Origin: Caldifarciminota bacterium
GTDB taxonomy: Bacteria; Hydrothermota; Hydrothermia; S141-80
Direction: 5' to 3'
DNA length: 8,898 nt
Assembly (NCBI GenBank): GCA_015490255.1
Contig: WFYF01000068.1
Coordinates: 1-8,898 of the forward strand
The position numbers and the translations under genes were made by a program. The stretch's first letter is position 1, and each line of letters begins with the position of its first letter. Below the pieces are notes generated by a model. It worked only from the letters and a program-made list of their open reading frames with translations. It was not told where the DNA came from and made no database searches. This document shows positions 1 through 6,700 of this stretch, piece after piece.

Positions 1-177
1 CCCCACCCGCTCCACAAAAGCCTCCACCTCTTTCCGCGTCTTGCTCGTTGTGGGGATCACCCAGTGGCCCCGGCGGGCGAGTTCCCGGATCACCGGAACC
101 GCCGCCGAATAGTCATAGGTCACCGGGTGCATCAGCGTGCCGTCCAGATCGGTGAACAGAAGCAACCGGCGCGACAT
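1..177 (-). CDS. mpgP: HAD-family mannosyl/glucosyl-3-phosphoglycerate phosphatase, N-terminal fragment
   Basis: Only the first 59 codons lie in the window; the rest runs off the left edge. The translation begins MSRRLLLFTDLDGTLM, which is HAD motif I (DxDGT, nucleophile Asp10 and acid/base Asp12). It continues to IPTTSKTRKEVEAF (residues 41-54), where TTSKT fits HAD motif II and is the usual form in the mannosyl-3-phosphoglycerate phosphatase subgroup of HAD class IIB. The enzyme is expected in the cytoplasm, removing phosphate from glucosyl- or mannosyl-3-phosphoglycerate to give the compatible solute. The ATG at 177 lies 2 bases after the stop codon of the upstream synthase gene, so translation is probably coupled; the Shine-Dalgarno is weak. 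The sugar cannot be read from the fragment. The partner synthase argues for glucosylglycerate, although databases usually name this family mpgP. Confidence 0.85.
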   Translation of the reverse strand, partial: MSRRLLLFTDLDGTLMHPVTYDYSAAVPVIRELARRGHWVIPTTSKTRKEVEAFVERVG

Positions 178-179
178 GG

Positions 180-1382
180 TCACACGAGATCCTGCAGGGG
201 TTCCTCCAGCGCCTCCCGGAGAGCCTCCAGCACACCCCCCAGGGCCACGTCCACCCGCCGCCAGCTCGGAATCATGGGGGAGCCGAAGGGATAGCGGTGA
301 AAGTCCTCAAAGGCGTAGGTCAGGGCTTCCGCGAAGGCCTCCACGGCCGAAAGTTCCGCATGGAGGTCATAGGTCAGGCCATTCATCCGGGCCAGGGACT
401 CATACACCCCCACGAGCTCCCGGGCCTCCGTGAGATAGGTGAGCTTGAGGGTGTGGAAAAACTCCTCGTTGAGCACGAGTCCCTGGGCGGCCAGCTGGGT
501 AAAGAAGGTCCGGGCGATGTCCGCCACCATCTTCAGCAGTCCGGTCCGGGCATCCGTTCCCACCTTCTGGTGCTTGTGGTCATACCGGTGGGTGAGGGCC
601 ACCTGACACACCCGCTGGGGGGGAAGCAGGCGATAGATCTCAGCCAGGATGCCCACCTCAATCCCCCAGTCGGAGGGGAACCGGATCTCCCGGGCGATGT
701 CCAGGAAGGTGGCGAATTCCCCGGAAAGGGGATAGCGGAAATCGCTCATATAGGCCAAGAAAGGGAGTTCCCCGAAGATTTCCCGGAGGGAGTGGACGAA
801 GGGGAAATAGAACAGCCGCACCACCCGGCCAAACAGACGATCTTTGAAGCGGGCATAGAACCCCTTGGCAAACTGATACCGCAGGACCATCACCGGAAAC
901 AGCAGGCGGGCGAGAAAGGCCCGGTCATAGGTCACGATGTCCGCATCGTGAAAGGCCAGGACGTCCACATCTTCCCCCGCCAACACATAGCCCAGGGCGG
1001 TCCACACCGCCTGGCCCTTCCCCCGGGGTCCAACCGGCAGGGTGCGCTCAATCTCGGCGATGATGGCCCGGACCGCAGGGTTGTCGTTCCACAGGAGCAC
1101 GGCCTTTTCCCCAAGCGGCGCCACCACGTCCATCGCCTGGTGAAACTCCTGGCGATTGGCCCGGTCCAGGGAGATGAACACCCGGTGGACATAGGGAATC
1201 TGGGCCAGCACCTCAATGATCCCCTGCATGGCGGGGCTTATGAGATCGGAATAGAGGGCCGGGATGATCACCCCCGCCCGGACCCGGCGGGAGGCGCGCA
1301 TCAATTGCTCTTCCATCTCCGGAAGGGCATCCTCCCGGAGGATGGTGAAGGTGGGCACACGGTTCTGAAAAAAGTCGGCCAT
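180..1382 (-). CDS. gpgS: glucosyl-3-phosphoglycerate synthase (GT81-like)
   Basis: A 400-residue cytoplasmic GT-A glycosyltransferase, expected to join an NDP-sugar (NDP-glucose in characterised members) to 3-phosphoglycerate as the first step of glucosylglycerate synthesis. Visible signatures are VIIPALYSDL (38-47), the sugar-nucleotide fold start; GPRGKGQAVW (118-127); the metal-binding DAD at 146-148 in FHDADIVTY; YPLSGEFA (217-224); SDWGIEVGIL (237-246); and a His-rich THRYDHKHQ (264-272). The length matches the roughly 400-residue archaeal/Persephonella-type enzymes rather than the shorter mycobacterial form. The frame is open to 1580, but I chose the ATG at 1382 because MADFFQNRV resembles the family N-terminus, the preceding 66 residues look low-complexity, and a TATAAT box lies 9 bases upstream. 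It is the first gene of an operon with the HAD phosphatase. A mannosyl-transferring relative is the main alternative. Confidence 0.85.
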   Translation of the reverse strand: MADFFQNRVPTFTILREDALPEMEEQLMRASRRVRAGVIIPALYSDLISPAMQGIIEVLAQIPYVHRVFISLDRANRQEFHQAMDVVAPLGEKAVLLWNDNPAVRAIIAEIERTLPVGPRGKGQAVWTALGYVLAGEDVDVLAFHDADIVTYDRAFLARLLFPVMVLRYQFAKGFYARFKDRLFGRVVRLFYFPFVHSLREIFGELPFLAYMSDFRYPLSGEFATFLDIAREIRFPSDWGIEVGILAEIYRLLPPQRVCQVALTHRYDHKHQKVGTDARTGLLKMVADIARTFFTQLAAQGLVLNEEFFHTLKLTYLTEARELVGVYESLARMNGLTYDLHAELSAVEAFAEALTYAFEDFHRYPFGSPMIPSWRRVDVALGGVLEALREALEEPLQDLV

Positions 1383-1391
1383 AACAGAGAT

Positions 1392-1397
1392 ATTATA
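1392..1397 (-). promoter_or_regulatory. -10 box of gpgS promoter, near-leaderless
   Basis: A perfect TATAAT reads on the minus strand 9 bases before the gpgS ATG. A start site about 6-7 bases downstream would give a leader of only about 3 bases, and no Shine-Dalgarno precedes the ATG. The -35 position at 17-base spacing (CGGACG, 1415-1420) is poor. If real, the mRNA is leaderless or nearly so, which also supports the chosen start codon. Confidence 0.5.
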
Positions 1398-1431
1398 GCC
1401 CCCCGCCCCCGAACCGTCCGGTTGCGCTGGC

Positions 1432-1460
1432 TTGACCGGACGGGGGGGCTTCTGTAAACT
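1432..1460 (+). promoter_or_regulatory. candidate plus-strand promoter upstream of hicBA
   Basis: TTGACC (1432-1437) and TAAACT (1455-1460) are separated by 17 bases, with TG directly before the -10. It would drive hicBA with a leader of about 160 bases and is back to back with the gpgS promoter. A second TTGACC lies at 1496-1501, with a poorer -10 (GATACG, 1519-1524). Matches are partial and this is only a candidate. The remainder of 1383-1630 shows no gene I can support. Confidence 0.25.
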
Positions 1461-1614
1461 GCGCAAGAACCTTTTTATGCCGTGGGGAAATCGGTTTGAC
1501 CTGGACGGCATGGTCTTTGATACGCCGGGCCTGAGCGACGAGGATCGCGGGCCGAATTCAGGTGGGGCCGGGGTGGTCAAAACCTGCGTGGTAAGGGCAA
1601 AGTGTTTGAACAGA

Positions 1615-1623
1615 GGGAGGAGG
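1615..1623 (+). promoter_or_regulatory. ribosome binding site of hicB
   Basis: GGGAGGAGG ends 7 bases before the ATG at 1631, an excellent anti-Shine-Dalgarno match that fixes the start of the antitoxin gene. It contrasts with gpgS and the flippase gene, which lack a visible Shine-Dalgarno. Confidence 0.7.
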
Positions 1624-1630
1624 TCGGGCC

Positions 1631-1840
1631 ATGGGAAAGGAGATCATCTTCCTAGTAGAGGAATCCCCTGAAGGAGGATACGAGGCCCGGGCACTGGGCC
1701 ATGCCATTTTCACCCAGGCGGATACCGTTGAGGAGCTGAAGGCAATGGTCAGGGATGCCGTGCGTTGCCACTTTGATGAGGACGAACTCCCGAAGATCAT
1801 CCGACTCCACTTCGTGAAGGACGAGATCATCGCCTTGTGA
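1631..1840 (+). CDS. hicB: HicB-family antitoxin (short, UPF0150-type)
   Basis: A 69-residue acidic protein fitting the HicB/UPF0150 fold: an N-terminal strand (EIIFLVEESPEGGYEARAL), the family's typical siftQADTveEL turn (here HAIFTQADTVEELKAMVRDA, 24-43), then CHFDEDELPKIIRLHFVKDE. Such proteins bind and neutralise the HicA toxin; similar short ones are often mislabelled 2-oxoisovalerate dehydrogenase. It ends soon after the core fold, so it lacks the C-terminal helix-turn-helix or ribbon-helix-helix domain that lets longer HicB proteins repress their own promoter. The antitoxin comes first, the reverse of E. coli hicAB, and its stop overlaps the hicA start by four bases (GTGA), implying coupled translation. 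Confidence 0.85.
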   Translation: MGKEIIFLVEESPEGGYEARALGHAIFTQADTVEELKAMVRDAVRCHFDEDELPKIIRLHFVKDEIIAL

Positions 1841-2088
1841 AGCTACCACGGGACTTGAGTGGTGAGGAGCTGGCCCGCCTCCTCAAGCGGTATGGTTATC
1901 AGGTCACGCGTCAAACGGGCTCTCACATACGTTTGACCTCATCTTTCAAAGGAAAGGAACATCACATAACCATTCCCGCACACGGATCCCTGAAAGTTGG
2001 GACGCTCAGCGGGATCCTGCAGGAGGTTGCCCGTTATCTGCAAATCGGAAAAGAGCAGGTCATTAGAGAGCTCTTTGGAAAAGGTTGA
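1837..2088 (+). CDS. hicA: HicA-family mRNA interferase toxin
   Basis: An 83-residue basic protein of the HicA/YcfA double-stranded-RNA-binding-like fold. The diagnostic GSH at 28-30, in RQTGSHIRLT, carries the catalytic His30. It is followed by HHITIPAHGSLKVGTLSGIL (42-61), the conserved second half, and a final helix. HicA cleaves mRNA and some other RNAs and is held inactive by HicB. Translation starts at a GTG that overlaps the hicB stop, which suits a toxin made in smaller amount than its antitoxin. The catalytic His and full length are present, so it appears intact. Base composition is lower in G+C than the flanking blocks (25 of 60 at 1921-1980), suggesting acquisition. Confidence 0.88.
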   Translation: MKLPRDLSGEELARLLKRYGYQVTRQTGSHIRLTSSFKGKEHHITIPAHGSLKVGTLSGILQEVARYLQIGKEQVIRELFGKG

Positions 2089-2158
2089 AGCCGTGGCGTA
2101 GGAAGAAACGGGCATGAACCCCGTTCCCGATCTCCTCCACAACCAGACGCACAAACGG

Positions 2159-2270
2159 GTGGATGTCCTGAGACCCTGTGGAAGCAGGCTTTTATGACAC
2201 ACCAGGCCGGGCTTATAGTGTGGCGGTTTCCGGGAATCCAGGAGTGTATATCCCGAGCCTGTCCGTCTTG
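2159..2270 (+). pseudogene. remnant of an LVIVD-repeat (beta-propeller) protein
   Basis: This lies in the 2089-2483 gap, which has no intact gene. From 2187 to 2237 the plus strand reads GFYDTPGRAYSVAVSGN, strikingly like one LVIVD repeat (typical form: YDTPGxAYGVAVSGNYxYVAD). Just before it, RVDVL (2156-2170) followed after a frame change by DPVEAG (2172-2189) recalls the DVSDPxxP linker between such repeats. The frame has a TGA at 2169 and ends at TGA TAA (2271-2276), with no start codon or Shine-Dalgarno, so it cannot encode a protein alone. LVIVD proteins are usually exported and carry many copies; here about one survives. The match is from recalled family consensus, not an alignment. Confidence 0.4.
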
Positions 2271-2443
2271 TGATAACCCGCGAACAAGACACCCGGATTT
2301 TTTCAAAAACCTCCAGAGGACACTTCCACAGGCCCTCAAAGGGGTAGTTGATTCGTAACCCGGAAAACATCGCTCCTGTTTGCGCCGATCTTCATACGCG
2401 ATGTGGCTCCCGGCAGAGTCCACGTAGAATCTAACACCAAGAT
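2271..2443. other. gene-free lower-GC intergenic stretch
   Basis: Between the LVIVD-like remnant and the flippase promoter I see no intact gene, no strong hairpin with a T-run, and no tRNA. All three minus-strand frames give protein-like fragments interrupted by stops, so it may hold more decayed coding sequence, but none is recognisable. Confidence 0.4.
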
Positions 2444-2472
2444 TTGATGATTCCTCCCCCATTCTGGACAAT
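2444..2472 (+). promoter_or_regulatory. candidate promoter of the flippase gene
   Basis: TTGATG (2444-2449) and GACAAT (2467-2472) are 17 bases apart, each matching four of six consensus bases. The start codon at 2484 follows by 11 bases, so the predicted leader is about 4-5 bases. No Shine-Dalgarno precedes the ATG. The arrangement parallels the near-leaderless gpgS promoter. Confidence 0.35.
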
Positions 2473-2483
2473 TGGTCCCGTCC

Positions 2484-3761
2484 ATGACCCGTCTTCGCAC
2501 CCTGCTCCGATCTCCCCTTGCCCGGGAGGGGCTGGGGGTGCTGGTCTCCCGGGTGCTGGCCATCGCCCTTCAGGTGGCCAACGGGTTTCTCCTTGCCCGG
2601 GGCCTGGGGGCGGCGGAATACGGACGCTACGGCTATGCCCTTTCCGTCCTTCACATTCTCCTTGTGGGTGTAAACCTGGGGTTCCCCACGGTGGTGATGC
2701 GGGATGTGGGGCGGGCCCTTGTGGAGGGCACATGGGACCTGGTGAAGGGCCTGCGCCGGTTCACCGCTCTGTGGATGCTGGGCACCGGCGGGCTTTTGAG
2801 CCTCCTCCTCGTTTTTCTGGCGGGCCGCCTCCCGGATCCCCACGGGAGGCTGGAAGCCCTGGCGCTCCTTTCGCCCTTCCTGATGGTGGCCTCCATAGAA
2901 ATGCTCCAGATGTTCACCCTGAAGGGCCTGAAACGGATCGTGCTGGCCAGTTTTCCCTTCACAGGGACCTTCTATGCCCTTTTTCTTCTCACCCTCTTCA
3001 TGCTCCAGGGCCTCACCCTTCCCCGGGTGGCCCTCGGATTTATCGGGAGCTATCTCCTCGGGATCCTGATTTTCCAGATGGCTCTGGGACGGAGTTTTCC
3101 CCCCGTCTATCGTTCGGCATCGCCCCGGTATGCCATCCGGTCCTGGTTCGCCTCAGCCCTTCCCCTTTTCCTTGCGGGAAGCCTGTTTGTCCTCAACGCC
3201 CAGGTGGATATGGTGATGCTCGGGTGGTTTCGGGGGAATGAGGAAGTGGGCATCTATCGGCTGGCCCTGCGCCTGGCAGGGTTCATTTCCTTCCCTCTCT
3301 TCGTGGCCAACGCCTCCATCGCCCCCCGGATCGTTCAGCACCACATCGCCGGCGAAATGGACCGCCTGGCCCGGTGGATCCGCCGTCTGATCCGCCTGGC
3401 GTTCTTCGGCGCCCTCCTGATCTATGGGGGCCTGGCCCTGCTGGGGGGATGGGCCCTGGGCCTTGCGGGAGAGACGTACCGTCAGGGCTATGGGGTGTTG
3501 TTGCTTCTGGGCCTGGGACAGCTTGTGAACGTGGGCGCGGGTTCGGTGGGCTGGATCCTCCAGATGACCCACCGGGAACGGGACACGGCCATCGGCGTGG
3601 GGATCGCCCTTCTCTCCAACGTGGTCCTCAACGCTCTCCTCACTCCCCGTCTCGGCTATGTGGGGACCGCCATCGCCACCGCCCTGTCTCTCGCCTGCTG
3701 GAACCTGACGCTCTCCTGGTTCGTGTGGCGGCACCACCGGGTTCGGGTGGGGGTGATTTAG
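2484..3761 (+). CDS. polysaccharide biosynthesis flippase (MOP/Wzx-like)
   Basis: A 425-residue inner-membrane protein of the MOP (MATE-like) flippase superfamily, expected to flip lipid-linked oligosaccharide to the periplasmic face for O-antigen, capsule or exopolysaccharide assembly. Hydrophobic segments recur along the chain (around 17-36, 50-70, 98-113, 126-146, 155-175, 183-202, 222-240, 263-280, 305-326, 337-357, 369-387, 393-413), consistent with about 12 helices. Family signatures are LLARGLGAAEYGRYGYALS (36-54), LGFPTVVMRDVGR (65-77) and NAQVDMVMLGWFRGNEEVGIY (from 238), the usual loop in Wzx/RfbX-type proteins. A TTG at 2472 would add four residues; ATG at 2484 is preferred. No glycosyltransferase or polymerase gene lies beside it, so its glycan is unknown. 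It converges on the sprA-like gene with a 9-base gap. Confidence 0.85.
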   Translation: MTRLRTLLRSPLAREGLGVLVSRVLAIALQVANGFLLARGLGAAEYGRYGYALSVLHILLVGVNLGFPTVVMRDVGRALVEGTWDLVKGLRRFTALWMLGTGGLLSLLLVFLAGRLPDPHGRLEALALLSPFLMVASIEMLQMFTLKGLKRIVLASFPFTGTFYALFLLTLFMLQGLTLPRVALGFIGSYLLGILIFQMALGRSFPPVYRSASPRYAIRSWFASALPLFLAGSLFVLNAQVDMVMLGWFRGNEEVGIYRLALRLAGFISFPLFVANASIAPRIVQHHIAGEMDRLARWIRRLIRLAFFGALLIYGGLALLGGWALGLAGETYRQGYGVLLLLGLGQLVNVGAGSVGWILQMTHRERDTAIGVGIALLSNVVLNALLTPRLGYVGTAIATALSLACWNLTLSWFVWRHHRVRVGVI

Positions 3762-3770
3762 CCTCAGAAT

Positions 3771-6700
3771 TCAGAAGTTGAAGGTCACGCTCACCTGGAG
3801 CTGGGTGCTTCCGCTCACGTTCTGACTCTGGTCCCGGCTCTCCACACGCCTCAACAGCAGCTCCCCGTTCACGCCGCTCCCGAAAGTGTATCGGGCTGAC
3901 AGGTTCCACTCGGAGCTCGCGGTGCTCCCGTTGGGCAACCCCGCGGCAAAGGACTCCTGACGGGAACGGACATAGGAAAAGCTCACGGTCATGTTCCCCC
4001 GCATCCGGAACACCCGGGCATCCGACAGGGGGATCCGGAATCCGCCCGGCCGCGAGAAGGTGTAGGAAAAGGAGAACCTCAGATCGTTGCTCCGGGTAAG
4101 GTTTTCCACCGCATAGCCCCCGGTCACGTTCTGCTGGCGGGAAGTTCGCCGGTTCCAGGAAAGTTGCGGCCGGACACCGTTCCTGAGGGTGGCCTGAAGG
4201 TCCAGGCCCAAATTGTCGTCCACCGAACGGCTCTGCTCTTCCCGAACCGGGATCAGGGTTCCCGAAACGCTGAAGGAACGGTCCAGGTTGCCTGACACCA
4301 TCAGACTCGTGATCTGCCAGGAGGGCGGCAGGGGCAGCGGCGGACGGGTGAGGTTGGTGGAAAGACGAACGGCAGGCCAGGTTTTCTGATCCTGGAAGGT
4401 GGCAGAAGAGGCCGTAAAGGTGCGCTGCCAGCTCCAGGTCGGGGTGAAGTTGAGGGTGATGCGTCCCAGGCTCAGGCTCAGGTTGGTGAGGTTGAGGGTG
4501 GTGGTTCGCGACTCTGAATAGGTCCGCTCGTCAAAGGGCGGAAGGGTGCGGGAAAATCCCAGGCGGAAGCGCCAGTCCGGACGACCCCACACCGTCCCTG
4601 CCGTGAAACGCTGGTTGAGAGAGAGGCTCACCCCCACATCCATCATCCGGGAAAGGCCCCGCTGGAGCTGGTCCAGCAACCACGTGGGCGATCCCACCTT
4701 CCGGGTGGTGTCCGGAAGGCCCCGGCGAACAAGATCCACAAGAGCGCGGAGCAGGCTCGCGGTGGGCAGGGTAAGGTTCCCGCTCAGAGTCTGGTTCCGG
4801 TTCACCGAGCGCAGGTCCGTTGCCAGAATGGCGGGGTTCTCGTCCCGGTTCTCGGAATAGCTGCTGTTCACCTGCGGTGAGAAGAGAATCCTCCACAGGC
4901 TCAGCGTCCACCGGGCGGTGAAAGATTCCGACAGGCTTACCTCCGGCGGGTTCCGGCTTCCCGGTGCCAGGTATCCGGCGAACCGGTGGTTGCGCCCATA
5001 GTTGAGGGACAGGTTTTTCATGGGCTGTGCGCCCACGTTGCCACCCAGATCGTAATACCATTTCCAGCTCCGGACGTCGGTCCCCGCCCGGACGTCCCGG
5101 GTCCGGGTGCGGTTTTCACTGTAAGAAGCCTGAAGACCGAGGCTCGTGGGCCATGGACGAAGGTCCAGTCGGGTCCATCCCGATCTCGTGATCCGGGGAT
5201 TCCACGAAACCGAAAGATCCTGAGAAAACCCTTCCTGGTTGGTATAGGGGCCCCGGGTCAGGTTTCGCCTTCGGTTATAGGTGATCCCCGGCAGGGCCAG
5301 CCCTCCCCGGAAAGAGGGGCTGGAAAGGGAAACCTGGAACTGGGAGGAGGTGCTGACGCTGGCAAACCGCTCGGCCAGATCCCCTTCCACAAGGAGATCG
5401 GTGTCGGGAGCATAGCGGGGGACTTCCCGTCGCCAGGACTCGTTATAATTCACCGCGAGTTGAGCGGGGGGGTGGGCGGTCAGGACGTTCAGGGGCTCAC
5501 TTGAGAGGTTAATGGACCGGGATTCCTGCGTTCTGTATCCCGGTTCCCGACTTTCAAACGCCACGAAATCGTCGTCCAGGAAGTTCCCGCTCACGGTGGC
5601 CCTGAGGAGGGGGGAGAGGCGCAGTTCGGCCTGGAGATTTGCAGCATATCCTCCCCGGGTCCGGGGTTCCAGGAGCTGGATGTCGTCCACCCAGATTTCC
5701 TGTGTAAGGTCCAGCGAGTCGGTGTTGGCAAGGCCGAAGGCCAGATATCCCACCGCGTGCAGGTTGGGTTCGCCCACAATGGTGATGGAACCAAAGCGCA
5801 GGGTGTCCCCGCCCCCCGCGTTCCGCAGACTGTCCTTCAGCCGGGGCAGGCGGTCCAGATCCACCCACATCGCCTGCCAGCCTCCCTGCAGGGGGGTGCG
5901 GATCTCATAATAGCGCAGGGAGTCCGTGCCCACCCGGAACACGAAGGTCCCGTAAGGGGGGGATGCCCCGGTGCGGGGACGGACCCAGAGTTTGAGTTTC
6001 CGGTAGTTCCGGTAGTTCTGCCGGCGATCCGAAAGATCCCGGAAGAGAAGGGCCAGGTGACCGGGACGGAGGTTTTCCACCAGGAGGCTGGTGGACCGCT
6101 CGCTCTCCAGGGTCCCGTCGGCCAGGCGGAGGCGCACCGCATCGGGCGGCGGCGTGTAGTCCGGGGTTTCGTCCGTGCTCACCGTTCCCACCGCAAACCG
6201 CTCCACCGTGGTGTCCACCGGCCACGCACCGGTTTCGTCCACGATCCCCTGACGGCGCCAGTCGTTTCCCACCACATCCAGTTTTGCGATGAAGAGGGTG
6301 TCCTTCCGCCTGAAATTCTGCCACCGCAGCCGTCCAAACCGCACCGCGGTCTCCAGAAAACGGGATCCGTATTGCCGCATCTGGGCAGAGCGGATGGGGA
6401 TCCGGAAGAACTTCCAGCCGTTCACCTCGGCGTAAGGCCGCACACCATAGACGTCGTAGAGGGAGTCATCCAGGGGCACGGGCAGGGAAATGTAGTCGCT
6501 GAGGATGTCCAGCTGACCGTTTTCGTTCAGATCCTCCGTGTCGGGCCGGCCTCCGTTGTTCTCCGTTCCGGAGGTCCGGGAATAGTCCGAAAGGTCAAAG
6601 CGGTAATCGTCGTTGCAGTCATCCCCGGGAACCTGAGCCCCGTCGTCCCCTGCCACCCCGTCCAGACCGGTGTCCTCCCCCGGGTCCAGGAGGCCGTTGC

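Noticed and set aside
297..1457. Long plus-strand open frame opposite gpgS (386 codons)
   Set aside because: Antisense to a gene with clear GT81 motifs; its product is rich in G, H, P and Q with no recognisable domain, as expected for a shadow in GC-rich DNA.
1383..1580. Extended N-terminus of gpgS from the frame start at 1580
   Set aside because: The added 66 residues look low-complexity and unconserved, and a TATAAT box lies inside that stretch just before the ATG at 1382.
1432..1671. Plus-strand open frame of 79 codons before hicB, containing FDTPGLSDEDRG
   Set aside because: No ribosome binding site or known family, and it overlaps the well-defined hicB start; the DTPG resemblance to GTPase or LVIVD motifs is too short.
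2060..2191. Minus-strand protein-like stretch (QDIHPFVRLVVEEIGNGVHA and onward)
   Set aside because: Reads plausibly but is short, has a stop upstream, overlaps the end of hicA and is unrecognised; the plus-strand LVIVD resemblance next to it is the better explanation for decayed coding there.
2280..2320. T-run and A-run near 2298-2310 as a possible terminator or slippery site
   Set aside because: The preceding sequence forms no convincing stem on either strand, and the heptamer does not fit the frameshift consensus in a supported frame.
2034..2843. Minus-strand open frame of 269 codons across the hicA/flippase gap
   Set aside because: Overlaps both hicA and the flippase on the opposite strand, and its composition (many G, P, R, H, Q) is that of a shadow frame.
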